Shown here: piece after piece, positions 1-10,200 of the stretch
Position numbering within the stretch: the stretch's first letter is position 1
Layout of the letters: the number at the start of each line of letters is the position of its first letter
Notes under the pieces: model-generated
Databases searched by the model: none
Seen by the model: only the letters and a program-made list of their open reading frames with translations
What the model was told of the DNA's origin: nothing
Program-made: the position numbers and the translations under genes
Origin: Samsonia erythrinae
Lineage (GTDB): Bacteria > Pseudomonadota > Gammaproteobacteria > Enterobacterales > Enterobacteriaceae
Assembly (NCBI RefSeq): GCF_004342665.1
Contig: NZ_SMBY01000007.1
Coordinates: 124,001-188,000, forward strand
Length of the DNA: 64,000 nucleotides
Direction: 5' to 3'

Positions 1-74
1 CGAGCAGACATTTTTACGAATCCCCATCACTCTATCAATCACAAATTATCATAAAAAGATTTTTATTGATTATT

Positions 75-90
75 TGTGAGAGCCTTCGCA
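75..90. promoter_or_regulatory. Candidate CRP-cAMP binding site
   Basis: The sequence TGTGA-N6-TCGCA matches the CRP consensus TGTGA-N6-TCACA at nine of ten conserved positions. Ascorbate (ula) genes in E. coli are under CRP control, so the location fits. No binding evidence is available here. Confidence 0.5.
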
Positions 91-321
91 ATTCTCTTTT
101 TCATTCCTCCTTTCGGTAAGAATGTGAAACGTTATTTTATTTTTGTCATTAAAATCAATATATTAATTGTTTTTGTTCGAATGTTTTTGTTTTTTTATGC
201 TATCGATAGGTGAAAATAAAAAAGCTTTTTTGTCAAAACGACAATTGATAGCATGATTATCACATGGTATTTTCAATTTAATTAATCATGAAATTGTCAT
301 ATTTTGATGTTTTGTGATGCA

Positions 322-334
322 TTCATCTAATGAA
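322..334. promoter_or_regulatory. Candidate UlaR operator
   Basis: TTCAT-CTA-ATGAA is a perfect five-base inverted repeat with a three-base centre, lying 30 bases before the ulaG start codon. A repressor of the DeoR family (UlaR) is encoded just downstream, and such repressors commonly bind short inverted repeats. The assignment to UlaR is inference from position only. Confidence 0.35.
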
Positions 335-363
335 CGACTCGACTGACGAATGAGGTTTACACG

Positions 364-1428
364 ATGAGTAAAATTGAGAGCATTACCCGTGAGTCATGGA
401 TCCTGAATACGTTCCCGGAGTGGGGAACCTGGCTGAATGAAGAAATCGAACAGGAGCAAGTGGTACCCGGCTCGTTTGCCATGTGGTGGTTGGGGTGCAC
501 CGGCATTTGGCTAAAGTCAGAAGGAGGGGCGAACCTGTGCGTCGATTTTTGGTGCGGCACCGGCAAGCAAAGCCATGCCAATCCGCTGATGAAAGCAGGG
601 CACCAGATGCAGCGCATGGCGGGGGTGAGGCAACTACAGCCCAATTTACGCACGACGCCGTTTGTACTCGATCCCTTCGCGATTCGACAGATTGATGCCG
701 TTCTGGCTACGCACGATCACAATGACCATATCGACGTGAACGTGGCCGCCGCCGTCATGAAGAACTGTGATAGTCATGTCCCGTTCATCGGCCCGGAAAG
801 CTGCGTCAATCTGTGGATTGGTTGGGGAGTGCCGCGCGAGCGTTGCGTTATCGTCAAGCCGGGAGATGTGTTGACCATCAACGATGTGGAAATCCACGCG
901 CTTGATGCCTTTGATCGCACCGCGCTCATCACTCTGCCGGTAGAGGAAAAAGCGGCGGGTGTCCTGCCGGATGGCATGGACAAGCGTGCCGTCAACTACC
1001 TCTTTAAAACGCCGGGCGGCAATCTGTATCACAGCGGTGATTCACATTATTCGAATTACTACGCCAAACACGGCAATGAGCACCAGATTGATGTTGCGCT
1101 GGGTTCCTATGGTGAGAACCCGCGTGGTATCACTGATAAAATGACCAGCTCTGACATCTTACGGATGGCGGAGGCGCTGAAAACCCGCGTCGTGATTCCG
1201 TTCCACCATGATATCTGGTCAAACTTTCAGGCCGATCCGCAGGAGATTCGCGTACTTTGGGAAATGAAAAAAGATCGTCTTAAATATGGTTTCAAGCCGT
1301 ATATCTGGCAGGTCGGCGGTAAGTTTATCTGGCCACAGGATAAGGACGACCTGGAATATCATTACCCGCGCGGGTTTGATGATTGCTTTACGATAGAGCC
1401 GGATTTACCGTTCAAATCCTTCCTCTGA
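364..1428 (+). CDS. ulaG: L-ascorbate-6-phosphate lactonase
   Basis: The 354-residue product is a full-length UlaG. It opens L-ascorbate 6-phosphate to 3-keto-L-gulonate 6-phosphate in the cytoplasm, the first step after PTS uptake of vitamin C. The metallo-beta-lactamase fold signature THDHNDHID lies near residues 118-126 and supplies metal ligands; a second ligand region, YHSGDSHYS, is near residue 222. The start codon ATG is preceded by a purine-rich GAATGAGG stretch. The gene runs toward ulaR, as in E. coli. CRP and UlaR control is expected from the upstream sites. The protein aligns from end to end with the E. coli enzyme from memory, with no truncation. Confidence 0.96.
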   Translation: MSKIESITRESWILNTFPEWGTWLNEEIEQEQVVPGSFAMWWLGCTGIWLKSEGGANLCVDFWCGTGKQSHANPLMKAGHQMQRMAGVRQLQPNLRTTPFVLDPFAIRQIDAVLATHDHNDHIDVNVAAAVMKNCDSHVPFIGPESCVNLWIGWGVPRERCVIVKPGDVLTINDVEIHALDAFDRTALITLPVEEKAAGVLPDGMDKRAVNYLFKTPGGNLYHSGDSHYSNYYAKHGNEHQIDVALGSYGENPRGITDKMTSSDILRMAEALKTRVVIPFHHDIWSNFQADPQEIRVLWEMKKDRLKYGFKPYIWQVGGKFIWPQDKDDLEYHYPRGFDDCFTIEPDLPFKSFL

Positions 1429-1439
1429 CGTGCTGGCGA

Positions 1440-1457
1440 GGGCACGTCAGCGTGCCC
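1440..1457 (+). terminator. Hairpin between ulaG and ulaR
   Basis: GGGCACG-TCAG-CGTGCCC forms a perfect seven-base-pair stem 11 bases after the ulaG stop codon. No T-run follows, so it may be a weak terminator or an mRNA-stabilising hairpin rather than an efficient intrinsic terminator. Confidence 0.4.
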
Positions 1458-1534
1458 GATAAGGCCTGCATACAGGTTATAAAATATCAATGACTTAGGA
1501 ATACGCGCCTGTGCGTACTTTTGACAAGTTATGA

Positions 1535-1563
1535 TTCAAAAGTTAGGGAGTGCTCACTATAAT
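1535..1563 (+). promoter_or_regulatory. Candidate promoter of ulaR
   Basis: A perfect -10 hexamer TATAAT (1558-1563) is preceded at 17 bases by TTCAAA (1535-1540), a fair -35. It lies 31 bases before the ulaR start codon, so ulaR can be transcribed independently of ulaG. Confidence 0.5.
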
Positions 1564-1594
1564 TGGCGTTCAGAGTTAACGAAACGAGGCAAGC

Positions 1595-2350
1595 ATGACT
1601 GAATCTCAACGCCATAACGCCATCATCGATTTCCTGCAACGACAAGGGCAGCTTACGGTGGCTGACCTCATCGAACACTTCGATGTTTCTCCGGCTACGG
1701 CGCGCCGCGATATTAACAAACTGGATGAACTTGGGAAGTTACGGAAGGTGCGTAACGGCGCTGAAGCTGTGATGATGCCCAGACCGGTGTGGACGCCGCT
1801 CACGATTTATCAGACGCAACATCTTGATGAGAAAATGCGCATCGCTAAAGCGGCCGCGCGGTTGTGCCAGCCTGGTGAAAGTGTGGTGATTAACTGCGGT
1901 TCGACGGCGTTTCTGCTGGGGCAGGAGATCTGCGGCAAAGATATTCAGGTGATCACCAACTATCTGCCGCTTGCGAATTATCTGATTGAGCAGGAGCATG
2001 ACAGCGTGGTCATCATGGGGGGGCAGTACAACAAAAGTCAGTCGATCACGCTGGCTCCGCAAGAGGGCGATGCCAGTCTGTATGCCGGGCACTGGATGTT
2101 TACCAGTGGTAAAGGGTTGACGCTGGAAGGGTTGTATAAAACCGATATGCTGACGGCAATGGCGGAGCAGAACATGCTCAGCTACGTCGGCAAGTTGGCG
2201 GTGGTGGTGGATAGCAGCAAGGTCGGGGAAAGAGCCGGCATGTTGTTTAGCCGGGCGGAACAGATTGATGTCGTGATTACGGGTAAAGAGGCGAATGCGG
2301 CGATTGTTAACCAACTGCGAGAGTTGGGGGTTGAGGTTATTTTGGTGTGA
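1595..2350 (+). CDS. ulaR: Ascorbate utilisation repressor, DeoR family
   Basis: The 251-residue protein is a DeoR-type sugar-phosphate-responsive repressor. The N-terminal winged helix-turn-helix lies at about residues 3-57, with the typical segment [13 protein letters not shown]. The C-terminal effector domain (about 75-250) has the ISOCOT/DeoR sensor fold, including INCGSTAF and VVDSSKVG. It resembles UlaR of E. coli, which represses the ula regulon and responds to L-ascorbate 6-phosphate. Position directly behind ulaG supports this over other DeoR members. Start: ATG at 1595 with upstream AACGAGGCA as ribosome-binding site. Confidence 0.94.
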   Translation: MTESQRHNAIIDFLQRQGQLTVADLIEHFDVSPATARRDINKLDELGKLRKVRNGAEAVMMPRPVWTPLTIYQTQHLDEKMRIAKAAARLCQPGESVVINCGSTAFLLGQEICGKDIQVITNYLPLANYLIEQEHDSVVIMGGQYNKSQSITLAPQEGDASLYAGHWMFTSGKGLTLEGLYKTDMLTAMAEQNMLSYVGKLAVVVDSSKVGERAGMLFSRAEQIDVVITGKEANAAIVNQLRELGVEVILV

Positions 2351-2464
2351 GGCGTTGGCCTTTTACTCTTACTGTTCATCGGGTTTTTTATCTCTCGCCA
2401 CACGTTACAATGGCACGGATTTAACCGAAAATCCCTACCATTATTAACAAGGTTGTCACTTCCG

Positions 2465-2788
2465 ATGGAACAATTTGAAGCTATTACTGTTGAGCAAGCC
2501 CATGCCCGCTGGCAACAAGGCGGTATTGTCGTGGATATTCGCGATCCGCAAAGTTTCACGACCGCGCATGTGACCGGTGCGGTGCACCTGACGAATGAAA
2601 CGCTGTCGGACTTTGTGCGTGAGGCCGACTTTGACGCGCCGGTTATGGTGATTTGCTATCACGGCATTAGCAGTCGTAATGCCGCACAGTACCTGATTAG
2701 CCTGGGGTTCGATTCAGTTTATAGTATCGATGGCGGCTTTGAGGCCTGGCAAAACCGCTATCCGCAAGATACGGCGTCGGCCAATTAA
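2465..2788 (+). CDS. glpE: Thiosulfate sulfurtransferase (single-domain rhodanese)
   Basis: The 107-residue protein is a single rhodanese domain that transfers sulfane sulfur from thiosulfate to cyanide or a thiol acceptor in the cytoplasm. The active-site loop CYHGISS, with its catalytic cysteine near residue 65, is visible, as is the closing motif [11 protein letters not shown] chose ATG 2465 (MEQFEAI) rather than a TTG at 2453, because the AAGG ribosome-binding site sits across the TTG and because the E. coli protein starts at the equivalent residue. It heads the glpE-glpG-glpR group. In E. coli glpD lies upstream; here the ula genes do. Confidence 0.95.
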   Translation: MEQFEAITVEQAHARWQQGGIVVDIRDPQSFTTAHVTGAVHLTNETLSDFVREADFDAPVMVICYHGISSRNAAQYLISLGFDSVYSIDGGFEAWQNRYPQDTASAN

Positions 2789-3226
2789 AAAACGGAAAAA
2801 ACGGTCAAAACGGCGTGCCCGAATCGTCGAACGCGCCGCCGTTTTGACGTGATGTGCTGCGCGCGAGCCCGTTCCGATGCGATCGCCGCCACTTCATTTC
2901 CATTGGCGTTTTATTGGCGCTTTTTCCGCTGTAGCCTGATGCGCGGCCCTGCGTTCTGAGTGATTTTCCGCCTTTCGGAAGGCGAGAGGCTTTGGCGACA
3001 ATCGCAATATTTCACCATCCCAATATGCATACCTTACCGTTCATCTTAGCGCTGTGGCGCGTGACGGCTTAAGGTTACCTGTATGTGGATGACTACCGTT
3101 TGCGGCACGCGATTTGGACGTCAATACGGGGGATATCCGGCGGTGAATCGCGATTCGTTTGCCAGCTTGACCTTGATATGTGTTATTTTTACGCGCAATC
3201 TGCCCACGACACGGTGAATCATTCTT
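2789..3226. other. Long glpE-glpG spacer without a supported gene
   Basis: This is 438 bases of mixed composition. Open frames in it have no recognisable product and lack good starts, so I treat it as non-coding. It contains a 12-base perfect inverted repeat (listed separately) and probably a promoter for glpG-glpR, though I could not pick convincing -35 and -10 elements. Confidence 0.5.
2804..2848. repeat. Twelve-base perfect inverted repeat after glpE
   Basis: GTCAAAACGGCG (2804-2815) and its exact reverse complement (2837-2848) flank a 21-base centre. The stem starts 16 bases after the glpE stop codon. No T-run follows, so it could be a weak terminator, an mRNA-end-protecting hairpin or a protein site. 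Confidence 0.6.
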
Positions 3227-4060
3227 ATGGCAATCCACGTTATCGCGCTCTCCAACCCGCGTCTGGCCCAGGCATTTGTCGATTACATGCGTACGCAGCA
3301 GATCCATGTGGAAATGCGGCCCCGGGGACACGAAGTTGAGCTGTGGCTGGAGGAAGAAACACAGTTGAGAACGGTTCAGGAAGAACTGGCGATTTTTTTG
3401 CGCGACCCGACGAATCCGCGCTATCTGGCCGCCAGCTGGCAAACCGGATCGGTGAATGCCGGTATTCAATACCAGCGGTACTCTTACCTGCAAACGCTGA
3501 AACAAAAGGCCGGGCCGCTGACGTTATCCGTGATGGTTGTGACCATTGCGGTCTTTATTCTGATGCAGGTTTCTGGCGATGAACGTGTGATGGCCTGGCT
3601 GTCGTTCCCGGATGAAGGGCAGCAGATACAGCTGTGGCGCTGGTTCAGCCATGCTTTGTTGCACTTTTCGCTGCTGCACATTTTATTCAACATGATGTGG
3701 TGGTGGTATCTGGGTGGGCCGGTCGAAAAAGTGCTGGGAACGGGCAAGCTGCTGGTCATCACGCTGGTTTCCGCACTGGTCAGCGGCTGGGCGCAGTCCT
3801 GGTTCAGCGGCGTTTATTTCGGCGGCATGTCCGGCGTGGTTTACGCTCTGATGGGCTATGTTTGGCTGCGGGGGGAAAGAGAGCCCGATGGCTACCTGAC
3901 GATGCCGCGTAGTCTGATGGCCTTCGCCTTACTGTGGCTGATAGCCGGATATTTCGATATTTTAGGCATGTCGATAGCAAACGCGGCGCATGTGGCAGGG
4001 CTGATTGTCGGGCTACTGATGGCCTTTTGTGACACGTATAATAAAACCACCCCCCGATAA
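3227..4060 (+). CDS. glpG: Rhomboid intramembrane serine protease
   Basis: The 277-residue protein cleaves membrane-protein substrates within the bilayer. An N-terminal soluble domain (about 1-75) is followed by six membrane helices (about 95-270). The catalytic serine is in [10 protein letters not shown] (Ser202) and the catalytic histidine in NAAHVAG (His255). The loop-1 tryptophan-rich stretch [14 protein letters not shown] is characteristic. ATG 3227 follows an imperfect ribosome-binding site. The gene lies 24 bases before glpR and is probably cotranscribed with it. All residues needed for proteolysis are present. Confidence 0.96.
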   Translation: MAIHVIALSNPRLAQAFVDYMRTQQIHVEMRPRGHEVELWLEEETQLRTVQEELAIFLRDPTNPRYLAASWQTGSVNAGIQYQRYSYLQTLKQKAGPLTLSVMVVTIAVFILMQVSGDERVMAWLSFPDEGQQIQLWRWFSHALLHFSLLHILFNMMWWWYLGGPVEKVLGTGKLLVITLVSALVSGWAQSWFSGVYFGGMSGVVYALMGYVWLRGEREPDGYLTMPRSLMAFALLWLIAGYFDILGMSIANAAHVAGLIVGLLMAFCDTYNKTTPR

Positions 4061-4084
4061 ATCGGGTTGTCTTAGGGGATAAAT

Positions 4085-4843
4085 GTGAAGCAGACACAAC
4101 GGCATGACGCCATTATCGAACTGGTGCGTCAGCAGGGATATGTCAGTACCGAAGAACTGGTAGAACATTTCGCGGTGAGCCCACAGACCATTCGCCGCGA
4201 TCTGAACGATTTGGCGGAGAAGAATAAAATCCATCGTCACCACGGCGGTGCGGCGTTGCCGTCCAGTTCGGTCAACACCGCTTACCACGATCGTAAAATG
4301 ATGTGGTCGGATGAAAAAGCGCGCATTGCCCGTCGGGTGGCGAGCCAGATCCCGGATGGCGCAACCTTGTTTATCGACATCGGCACTACGCCGGAAGCGG
4401 TCGCCTATGCGCTGATGCAGCATAAAGATTTGCGCGTGGTCACGAACAACCTGAACGTGGCGACGCTGCTGACGGCAAAAGAGGATTTCCGTCTGATTCT
4501 GGCCGGTGGTGAAGTGCGTACCCGCGATGGCGGTATTATGGGCGAGGCGACGCTGGATTTTATCTCTCAGTTCCGTCTGGATTTCGGTATTTTGGGCATT
4601 AGCGGTATTGACATGGATGGGTCATTACTGGAGTTTGATTATCATGAAGTGCGTACAAAGCGCGCGATTATTGAAAATTCTCGCTGTGTCATGCTGGTCA
4701 CTGACCATTCCAAATTTGGTCGTAATGCGATGGTAAACCTGGGCAATATGGACCTGATCGATTATCTTTTTACCGATCAGCCACCACCGCCCAGCGTACT
4801 GAAAATTATTGAACAATATAAGGTACAGTTGGAGCTGTGTTGA
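4085..4843 (+). CDS. glpR: Glycerol-3-phosphate regulon repressor, DeoR family
   Basis: The 252-residue product represses glycerol-3-phosphate catabolic genes and is released by sn-glycerol 3-phosphate. Residues about 3-58 form the helix-turn-helix (VSPQTIRRDLNDL); the rest is the DeoR sensor domain with FIDIGTTPEAVA and VTDHSKFGRNAM. Near-identity with E. coli GlpR is evident from memory, including the C-terminal LELC. The start is GTG (4085) behind TTAGGGGATAAAT. It follows glpG closely and is followed after only 42 bases by malP, an arrangement that differs from E. coli. Confidence 0.96.
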   Translation: MKQTQRHDAIIELVRQQGYVSTEELVEHFAVSPQTIRRDLNDLAEKNKIHRHHGGAALPSSSVNTAYHDRKMMWSDEKARIARRVASQIPDGATLFIDIGTTPEAVAYALMQHKDLRVVTNNLNVATLLTAKEDFRLILAGGEVRTRDGGIMGEATLDFISQFRLDFGILGISGIDMDGSLLEFDYHEVRTKRAIIENSRCVMLVTDHSKFGRNAMVNLGNMDLIDYLFTDQPPPPSVLKIIEQYKVQLELC

Positions 4844-4885
4844 TCCCGATGTGCCTTTTCCATCATGGACAAAGGAGGAGGCACG

Positions 4886-7414
4886 ATGTCAGACTCGCCA
4901 AAAAAGCCAGATTCTTCAAAAAGTTCAGCGTCCTCGCCGCGTTCAAATGCGGTAAAAGAGGCCGCTTCTTCGGCGCTTGCCGCTTTCGGATATCCGACCA
5001 GGGCTTTTGATTCTACGCAGTTTGCCGCCGCGCTACTGCGCCAACAGCAGTTCTGCGGCGTCGCTTCTCTAAAGGCCATGACGCCAGTGCAGCGTTGGCG
5101 TGCCGTCAGCCTCGCGCTGGCTGAACAGTTGCAGGCTTATTCCGCTCCCCCCGTATCCCCCACGCCTTCTGACTCCGACGCGCCTCAACGGCATGTGAAT
5201 TACCTGTCGATGGAGTTTTTGCCGGGCCGTCTGACGGGCAATAATTTATTAAATCTGGGATGGTATGACGATGTTGCTGCGGCGCTGGCGGAACAGGATC
5301 TAAACCTGAGCGATATTCTGGAACAGGAAACCGATCCGGGGTTGGGCAACGGCGGATTAGGGCGGCTGGCGTCCTGTTTTCTGGATTCGATGGCGACGGT
5401 TGGGCAACCTGCGATGGGGTACGGCCTTAACTATCAGTATGGCCTGTTTCGTCAGTATTTTGCGCAGGATCGGCAACAGGAGATGGCCGATGACTGGCAG
5501 CGTGACGCCTACCCGTGGCTATTACCGCGAACGGCGCTGGCGGTGGATGTGGGGTTTGGGGGGCGTTTGCAGACTCAGGCGGATGGCCGCCTGCGCTGGC
5601 TGCCGGATAGCGTTTTCAGAGGTGAGGCCTGTGACTTGCCGGTAATCGGCTATCGCAATGGCGTGACGCAACCGCTGCGGCTATGGCGTGCGACGCATCG
5701 CGATCCGTTTGATTTGGCGTTATTCAATGAAGGGCACTATCTGCGGGCGGCGCAGGCGGGGATTTCAGCCGCCAGTCTGACCAGCGTACTGTACCCGAAT
5801 GACAATCACGCGGCAGGTAAACGCTTGCGCTTGATGCAGCAATATTTCCATTGTGCTTGCTCGGTCGCTGATATTCTGCGTCGTCACCTCAATGCCGGGC
5901 GCGCGCTGTCCGCGCTGCCGGACTATGAAGTCATTCAGCTTAATGACACGCACCCGACGTTGGCTATCCCGGAGCTGATGCGCCTGTTGATGGATGAGCA
6001 CCAGCTGCCCTGGGATGAGGCCTGGTCGATAACCGGGCGTACTTTTGCCTATACCAATCATACGCTGATGCCGGAAGCGCTTGAACGTTGGGATGAGCGA
6101 CTGTTTAGTCGCCTGCTTCCTCGCCATCTGTCCATCATCCGGCAAATTGACACGCAGTTTAAGGCGTTGGTCGAACGCGAATGGCCCGGCGATCGGCAGA
6201 TATGGGCGAAGCTCGCTATTCGCCATCAGCGCCAGATCCGCATGGCGAACCTGTGTGTTGTCAGCTGTTTTGCGGTCAATGGCGTGGCGGCGCTGCACTC
6301 GCAACTGGTGGTGAACGATCTTTTCCCTGAATACCATCGACTTTGGCCGGGCAAATTCCACAACGTGACTAACGGCATTACGCCGCGCCGTTGGCTACAG
6401 CAGTGTAACCCGGCGCTGTCTGCATTGATCGACACGACGCTAAACACTGCGTGGGTAACTGATTTGCCTGCGTTGCGCGGGTTGGAGCCTTATGCTGACG
6501 ATGCCGGATTTCGCGAACGCTATCGACAAATCAAAGCCGACAATAAAGCACAACTGGCGATTTCGCTCCGCCAGCAGTATGGCGTTGTCGTCGATCCGCA
6601 GGCGCTATTTGATGTGCAAATCAAGCGATTACATGAATATAAGCGTCAGCATTTGAATTTGTTGCATATTCTCGCGCTGTATCGTCAATTGCGTGACAAT
6701 CCGCATCTGGATATAGTGCCGCACGTCTTTTTATTCGGTGCCAAAGCGGCGCCGGGTTATGTATTAGCGAAAAATATTATTTATGCCATTAACCGGGTTG
6801 CTGCGGTCATTCATCAGGACCGTCGCGTTAGCGATCGCCTGAAGGTGATCTTCCTGCCGGATTATCGCGTGTCGTTGGCTGAACGGGTGATCCCGGCCGC
6901 CGATGTGTCTGAACAGATTTCGACGGCAGGTAAAGAAGCGTCTGGCACCGGTAATATGAAGCTGGCGCTGAACGGCGCGTTGACCGTCGGCACGTTGGAT
7001 GGGGCGAATGTGGAAATGGCGCAGCAGGTGGGTGAGGAAAACCTGTTTATTTTTGGCCATACCGTGGAGCAGGTAAAAGCATTACAGGCCCGGGGTTATG
7101 CGCCGTCTGACTACCTTGCTGCGACGCCGTTGCTGCGTGAAATCCTCAATGAATTAGCCAGCGGCGCGTTCAGCCAGGGGGATAAAAACGCGTTTGCCCC
7201 GCTGTTGGATAGCCTGCTGAAGCAAGGCGATCCCTATATGTTAATGGCGGATTTTGCACCGTATTGTCAGGTGCATCAGCGCATCGATGCACTGTATCGT
7301 GAGCCGGATGAATGGACGCGACGCTGTGTGCTGAACACGGCCAGAATGGGGATGTTCAGCTCAGACAGGGCGATTCATGATTATCGGGCGCGCATTTGGC
7401 AGGCGCATCGTTAG
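4886..7414 (+). CDS. malP: Maltodextrin / glycogen phosphorylase
   Basis: The 842-residue enzyme is a GT35 alpha-glucan phosphorylase that releases glucose 1-phosphate from maltodextrins. The pyridoxal-phosphate lysine lies in [12 protein letters not shown] (Lys692), and the motif EASGTGN before it is typical. I chose ATG 4886 because AAAGGAGG (4871-4878) is an ideal ribosome-binding site for it and overlaps the alternative ATG 4865. Paired with malQ 21 bases downstream, it is most likely MalP; GlgP is the alternative. It carries an unusual serine- and proline-rich N-terminal 30 residues. No MalT box was seen in the 42-base gap to glpR. Confidence 0.9.
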   Translation: MSDSPKKPDSSKSSASSPRSNAVKEAASSALAAFGYPTRAFDSTQFAAALLRQQQFCGVASLKAMTPVQRWRAVSLALAEQLQAYSAPPVSPTPSDSDAPQRHVNYLSMEFLPGRLTGNNLLNLGWYDDVAAALAEQDLNLSDILEQETDPGLGNGGLGRLASCFLDSMATVGQPAMGYGLNYQYGLFRQYFAQDRQQEMADDWQRDAYPWLLPRTALAVDVGFGGRLQTQADGRLRWLPDSVFRGEACDLPVIGYRNGVTQPLRLWRATHRDPFDLALFNEGHYLRAAQAGISAASLTSVLYPNDNHAAGKRLRLMQQYFHCACSVADILRRHLNAGRALSALPDYEVIQLNDTHPTLAIPELMRLLMDEHQLPWDEAWSITGRTFAYTNHTLMPEALERWDERLFSRLLPRHLSIIRQIDTQFKALVEREWPGDRQIWAKLAIRHQRQIRMANLCVVSCFAVNGVAALHSQLVVNDLFPEYHRLWPGKFHNVTNGITPRRWLQQCNPALSALIDTTLNTAWVTDLPALRGLEPYADDAGFRERYRQIKADNKAQLAISLRQQYGVVVDPQALFDVQIKRLHEYKRQHLNLLHILALYRQLRDNPHLDIVPHVFLFGAKAAPGYVLAKNIIYAINRVAAVIHQDRRVSDRLKVIFLPDYRVSLAERVIPAADVSEQISTAGKEASGTGNMKLALNGALTVGTLDGANVEMAQQVGEENLFIFGHTVEQVKALQARGYAPSDYLAATPLLREILNELASGAFSQGDKNAFAPLLDSLLKQGDPYMLMADFAPYCQVHQRIDALYREPDEWTRRCVLNTARMGMFSSDRAIHDYRARIWQAHR

Positions 7415-7435
7415 GAAAAGGAGAGGGTGTTCAAG

Positions 7436-9502
7436 GTGGATAAACGGGCAAGCCAGCAGACAGGCATCGCGGAAAGCTATACCGATGCTTATGGCAAAGA
7501 GCACAGGGTTGCGGCCAACATCATAAACCGGATTCAGGCGATGATGGATGTTTCTGACTGCGGTAATGCGCCTTTGCCGCCTGTTAGCGTCTTTTTGCAA
7601 GGCCGGGATGCGCTCATTGAGCTTGCTGGTCATGGTGAATTCCTCTGGACGCTAATGTATGAAAATGGCGGCCAAATTCAAGGACAGATCACCGGAGGCT
7701 CAACGCTGGCTCTGCCGGGCATACTGCCGCTGGGTTATCACTACCTGACGTTGACGCAGGCCGACCAGCGCTGGAGTTGCCGTGTTATTGTGGCGCCGCA
7801 CCGCTGCTATGAACCCGAAGCCTTACAGCAGGGGAAACGCTGGTGGGGCGTTAACGTACAGCTTTATACCCTGCGTTCACAGCATAACTGGGGCGTGGGG
7901 GATTTCGGTGACTTGCGCCAGTTGGTAGAGCAGATCGCGCGCCGTGGCGGCGCATTTGTCGGGCTGAATCCGCTGCATTCGCTTTACCCGGCATCGCCGG
8001 AGGATGCCAGCCCTTACAGCCCGTCTTCGCGCCACTGGCTGAACATCGTGTATATCGATGTGAATCGCATCGATGATTTTCAGCAGAGCGCAGAAGCGCA
8101 GCAATGGTGGCATCATGAAGAAACGCAAAGCGCTGTCACTGCGCTGCGTGCCGGGCGCTGGGTTGATTACGAGCGGGTGACGGCGCTTAAGTTGACCGCT
8201 CTGCGACTGGCTTTTCGCTACTTTACTACGCGCAGTTCACTGGATCCGCGTACCAGCGCGTTCCGACAATTCGTGGTCAGCGGGGGGCAAAGTTTACAGC
8301 TTCAGGCCACGTTCGATGCCTTGCAATCTTATCTGAAGCGGCAGGGGGAGAACTACGCCGACTGGCACCAGTGGCCCGCTCGCTATCATGATGTACACAG
8401 CGACGCGGTGAAGGCATTCCGTCGTGAACATGCCGATGAGATTACCTTCTATAGCTGGATGCAATGGGTGGCGTATGAGCAGTTGGCAGACTGCCACGCG
8501 CACAGTAAACAACTGGGGTTGCCGCTCGGGATTTATCGTGATTTAGCCGTGGGCGTGGCGCAGGGCGGCGCGGAAACCTGGGATGAACGGCAACTCTATT
8601 GTCTTGACGCCGCTATCGGCGCGCCGCCGGATCCATTGGGGCCGCAGGGACAGAACTGGCAGCTTGCGCCGATGAATCCCATCATGATGCGGCTGCGCGG
8701 CTATCAGCCTTTTATCGATGTACTGCGCAGCAATATGGCGCACTGCGGCGCGTTGCGTATCGATCATGTGATGTCGCTGTTGCGACTGTGGTGGATACCC
8801 AAGGCGGAGTCGGCTGAGGGAGGGGCTTATGTCTATTACCCGGTTGACGATTTGCTGGCGGTGCTGGCGTTGGAAAGCCAGCGCCATCGCTGTTTGATTA
8901 TCGGTGAGGATCTGGGCACGGTGCCGCCGGAAATCGTCAGTAAACTGCATGACTATGGCGTTTATTCTTATAAAGTGCTGTTCTTTGAAAAGGATGAAGA
9001 GAACCGCTTCCGCGCGCCGGAAGATTATCCGCGTCAGGCGATGACCACCATTACCACTCATGACCTACCGACGCTGCGCGGTTACTGGCAAACCGTCGAT
9101 CTTTCTCTTGGGCGGGATCTGGGGCTGTACCCTGTGGCTGCGCAATTGCAGGAACAGATGCAGCAGCGTGAAAAGGCGAAACAGGGGCTGCTTAACGCAC
9201 TGCACCAGTACGGGCTATTGCCGCAGCGTGTCGGGCGTAATTCGTCGCTGACGACAATGGGGGCACCGTTGAGCCGCGGCGTTCACCGCTATGTCGCAGA
9301 CACGGCAAGCGCGTTGGTCGGGTTTCAACTGGAAGACTGGCTTGATATGGCGACGCCGGTCAATGTACCGGGCACCAACCGCGAATACCCCAACTGGCGG
9401 CGCAAACTTACGCGTTCGCTGGAGTCAATCTTTACCGATCGCTGTCTTGAACGGCTGATTCGGGATATGGATCTACGCCGCGGCGCGCCGATGAGTGAGT
9501 AA
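7436..9502 (+). CDS. malQ: 4-alpha-glucanotransferase (amylomaltase)
   Basis: The 688-residue GH77 enzyme disproportionates maltodextrins and works with MalP in cytoplasmic maltose metabolism. The nucleophile aspartate is in GALRIDHVMSLLRLWWIP, the acid/base glutamate in IIGEDLGTVPPE and the third carboxylate in TTHDLPTLRGYW. An N-terminal beta-rich extension of about 140 residues precedes the barrel, as in enterobacterial MalQ. I chose GTG 7436 because AAGGAGAGG ends nine bases before it; GTG 7427 in the same frame is only three bases from that site. It probably forms one transcript with malP. Confidence 0.95.
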   Translation: MDKRASQQTGIAESYTDAYGKEHRVAANIINRIQAMMDVSDCGNAPLPPVSVFLQGRDALIELAGHGEFLWTLMYENGGQIQGQITGGSTLALPGILPLGYHYLTLTQADQRWSCRVIVAPHRCYEPEALQQGKRWWGVNVQLYTLRSQHNWGVGDFGDLRQLVEQIARRGGAFVGLNPLHSLYPASPEDASPYSPSSRHWLNIVYIDVNRIDDFQQSAEAQQWWHHEETQSAVTALRAGRWVDYERVTALKLTALRLAFRYFTTRSSLDPRTSAFRQFVVSGGQSLQLQATFDALQSYLKRQGENYADWHQWPARYHDVHSDAVKAFRREHADEITFYSWMQWVAYEQLADCHAHSKQLGLPLGIYRDLAVGVAQGGAETWDERQLYCLDAAIGAPPDPLGPQGQNWQLAPMNPIMMRLRGYQPFIDVLRSNMAHCGALRIDHVMSLLRLWWIPKAESAEGGAYVYYPVDDLLAVLALESQRHRCLIIGEDLGTVPPEIVSKLHDYGVYSYKVLFFEKDEENRFRAPEDYPRQAMTTITTHDLPTLRGYWQTVDLSLGRDLGLYPVAAQLQEQMQQREKAKQGLLNALHQYGLLPQRVGRNSSLTTMGAPLSRGVHRYVADTASALVGFQLEDWLDMATPVNVPGTNREYPNWRRKLTRSLESIFTDRCLERLIRDMDLRRGAPMSE

Positions 9503-9511
9503 AAAGCGGCT

Positions 9512-9542
9512 GTTTTCCTCCCCGGATGAGGGGGAGGAAAAC
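9512..9542. terminator. Inverted repeat between converging malQ and nfuA
   Basis: GTTTTCCTCCCC (9512-9523) and GGGGAGGAAAAC (9531-9542) form a perfect 12-base-pair stem with a seven-base loop in the gap between two converging genes. On the minus strand a short T-run (AGCCGCTTTTT) follows a few bases later. A bidirectional terminator is the natural reading. Confidence 0.65.
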
Positions 9543-9563
9543 GCACGTAGTCAACGTAACGGA

Positions 9564-10139
9564 TTAATAGTAAGAGTGATCGCCGCGCTGGTGTTCGGTC
9601 AGGTCCCTTACGCCTTTCAGTTCAGGGAACATTTGCAGCAGCTCTTTTTCGATCCCTTCTTTCAGCGTGACGTCGACCATGGAGCAGCCGTTGCAACCGC
9701 CGCCAAACTGTAGGATCGCCAGACCGTCATCGGTGATTTCCATCAGCGTGACGCGACCGCCGTGACTGGCCAGTTGAGGGTTGATCTGCGATTGCAGGAC
9801 GTACTCAACGCGCTCCATCAGCGGGGCGTCGTCGTCCACTTTGCGCATTTTGGCGTTCGGGGCTTTCAACGTGAGCTGAGAACCTAACTGGTCAGTCACG
9901 AAGTCAATTTCCGCCTCTTCAAGATAGGGCGCGCTGAGCTCGTCCACGTAGGCGGAAATTTTTTCGAACTTCAGTTCAGTATCGCTGGCTTCGACCGCAT
10001 CCGGCGGGCAATAGGAGACGCCGCATTCAGCGTTTGGCGTCCCCGGGTTGATGACAAATACGCGAATCTGCGTGCCTTCTTCCTGTTTTGCCAGCAATTT
10101 CAGGAAATGCTCCTGAGCAGCATCGGTAATACGGATCAT
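9564..10139 (-). CDS. nfuA: Fe-S cluster carrier NfuA
   Basis: The 191-residue protein delivers 4Fe-4S clusters to apo-proteins, particularly under oxidative or iron stress. It has a degenerate A-type N-terminal domain (about 1-95) and a C-terminal Nfu domain with the CXXC cluster motif in [15 protein letters not shown]. The reading frame is open further upstream, but ATG at 10139 (MIRITDAAQ) matches the known family start. gntX lies upstream on the same strand with a 61-base gap, as in E. coli. Confidence 0.96.
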   Translation of the reverse strand: MIRITDAAQEHFLKLLAKQEEGTQIRVFVINPGTPNAECGVSYCPPDAVEASDTELKFEKISAYVDELSAPYLEEAEIDFVTDQLGSQLTLKAPNAKMRKVDDDAPLMERVEYVLQSQINPQLASHGGRVTLMEITDDGLAILQFGGGCNGCSMVDVTLKEGIEKELLQMFPELKGVRDLTEHQRGDHSYY

Positions 10140-10200
10140 AAATAGTAAGCTCAATAGTTGACTGCACTTATCGGTTATAATACGCCCATCCCCCCCTGAA

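Larger units (their letters stand above)
1..363. promoter_or_regulatory. AT-rich regulatory region upstream of ulaG
   Basis: This 363-base stretch holds no gene that I can support and is far more AT-rich than the coding DNA after it. In E. coli the equivalent region separates ulaG from a divergent ulaABCDEF operon, so the ascorbate uptake genes probably lie just outside the left edge; that is inference. It contains a good CRP-like site and a short inverted repeat near ulaG, both listed separately. Confidence 0.6.

Noticed and set aside
10158-10181. TTGACT and TATAAT pair on the plus strand between nfuA and gntX
   Set aside because: The spacing is only 12 bases and it points into antisense of gntX, so it is unlikely to be a promoter.
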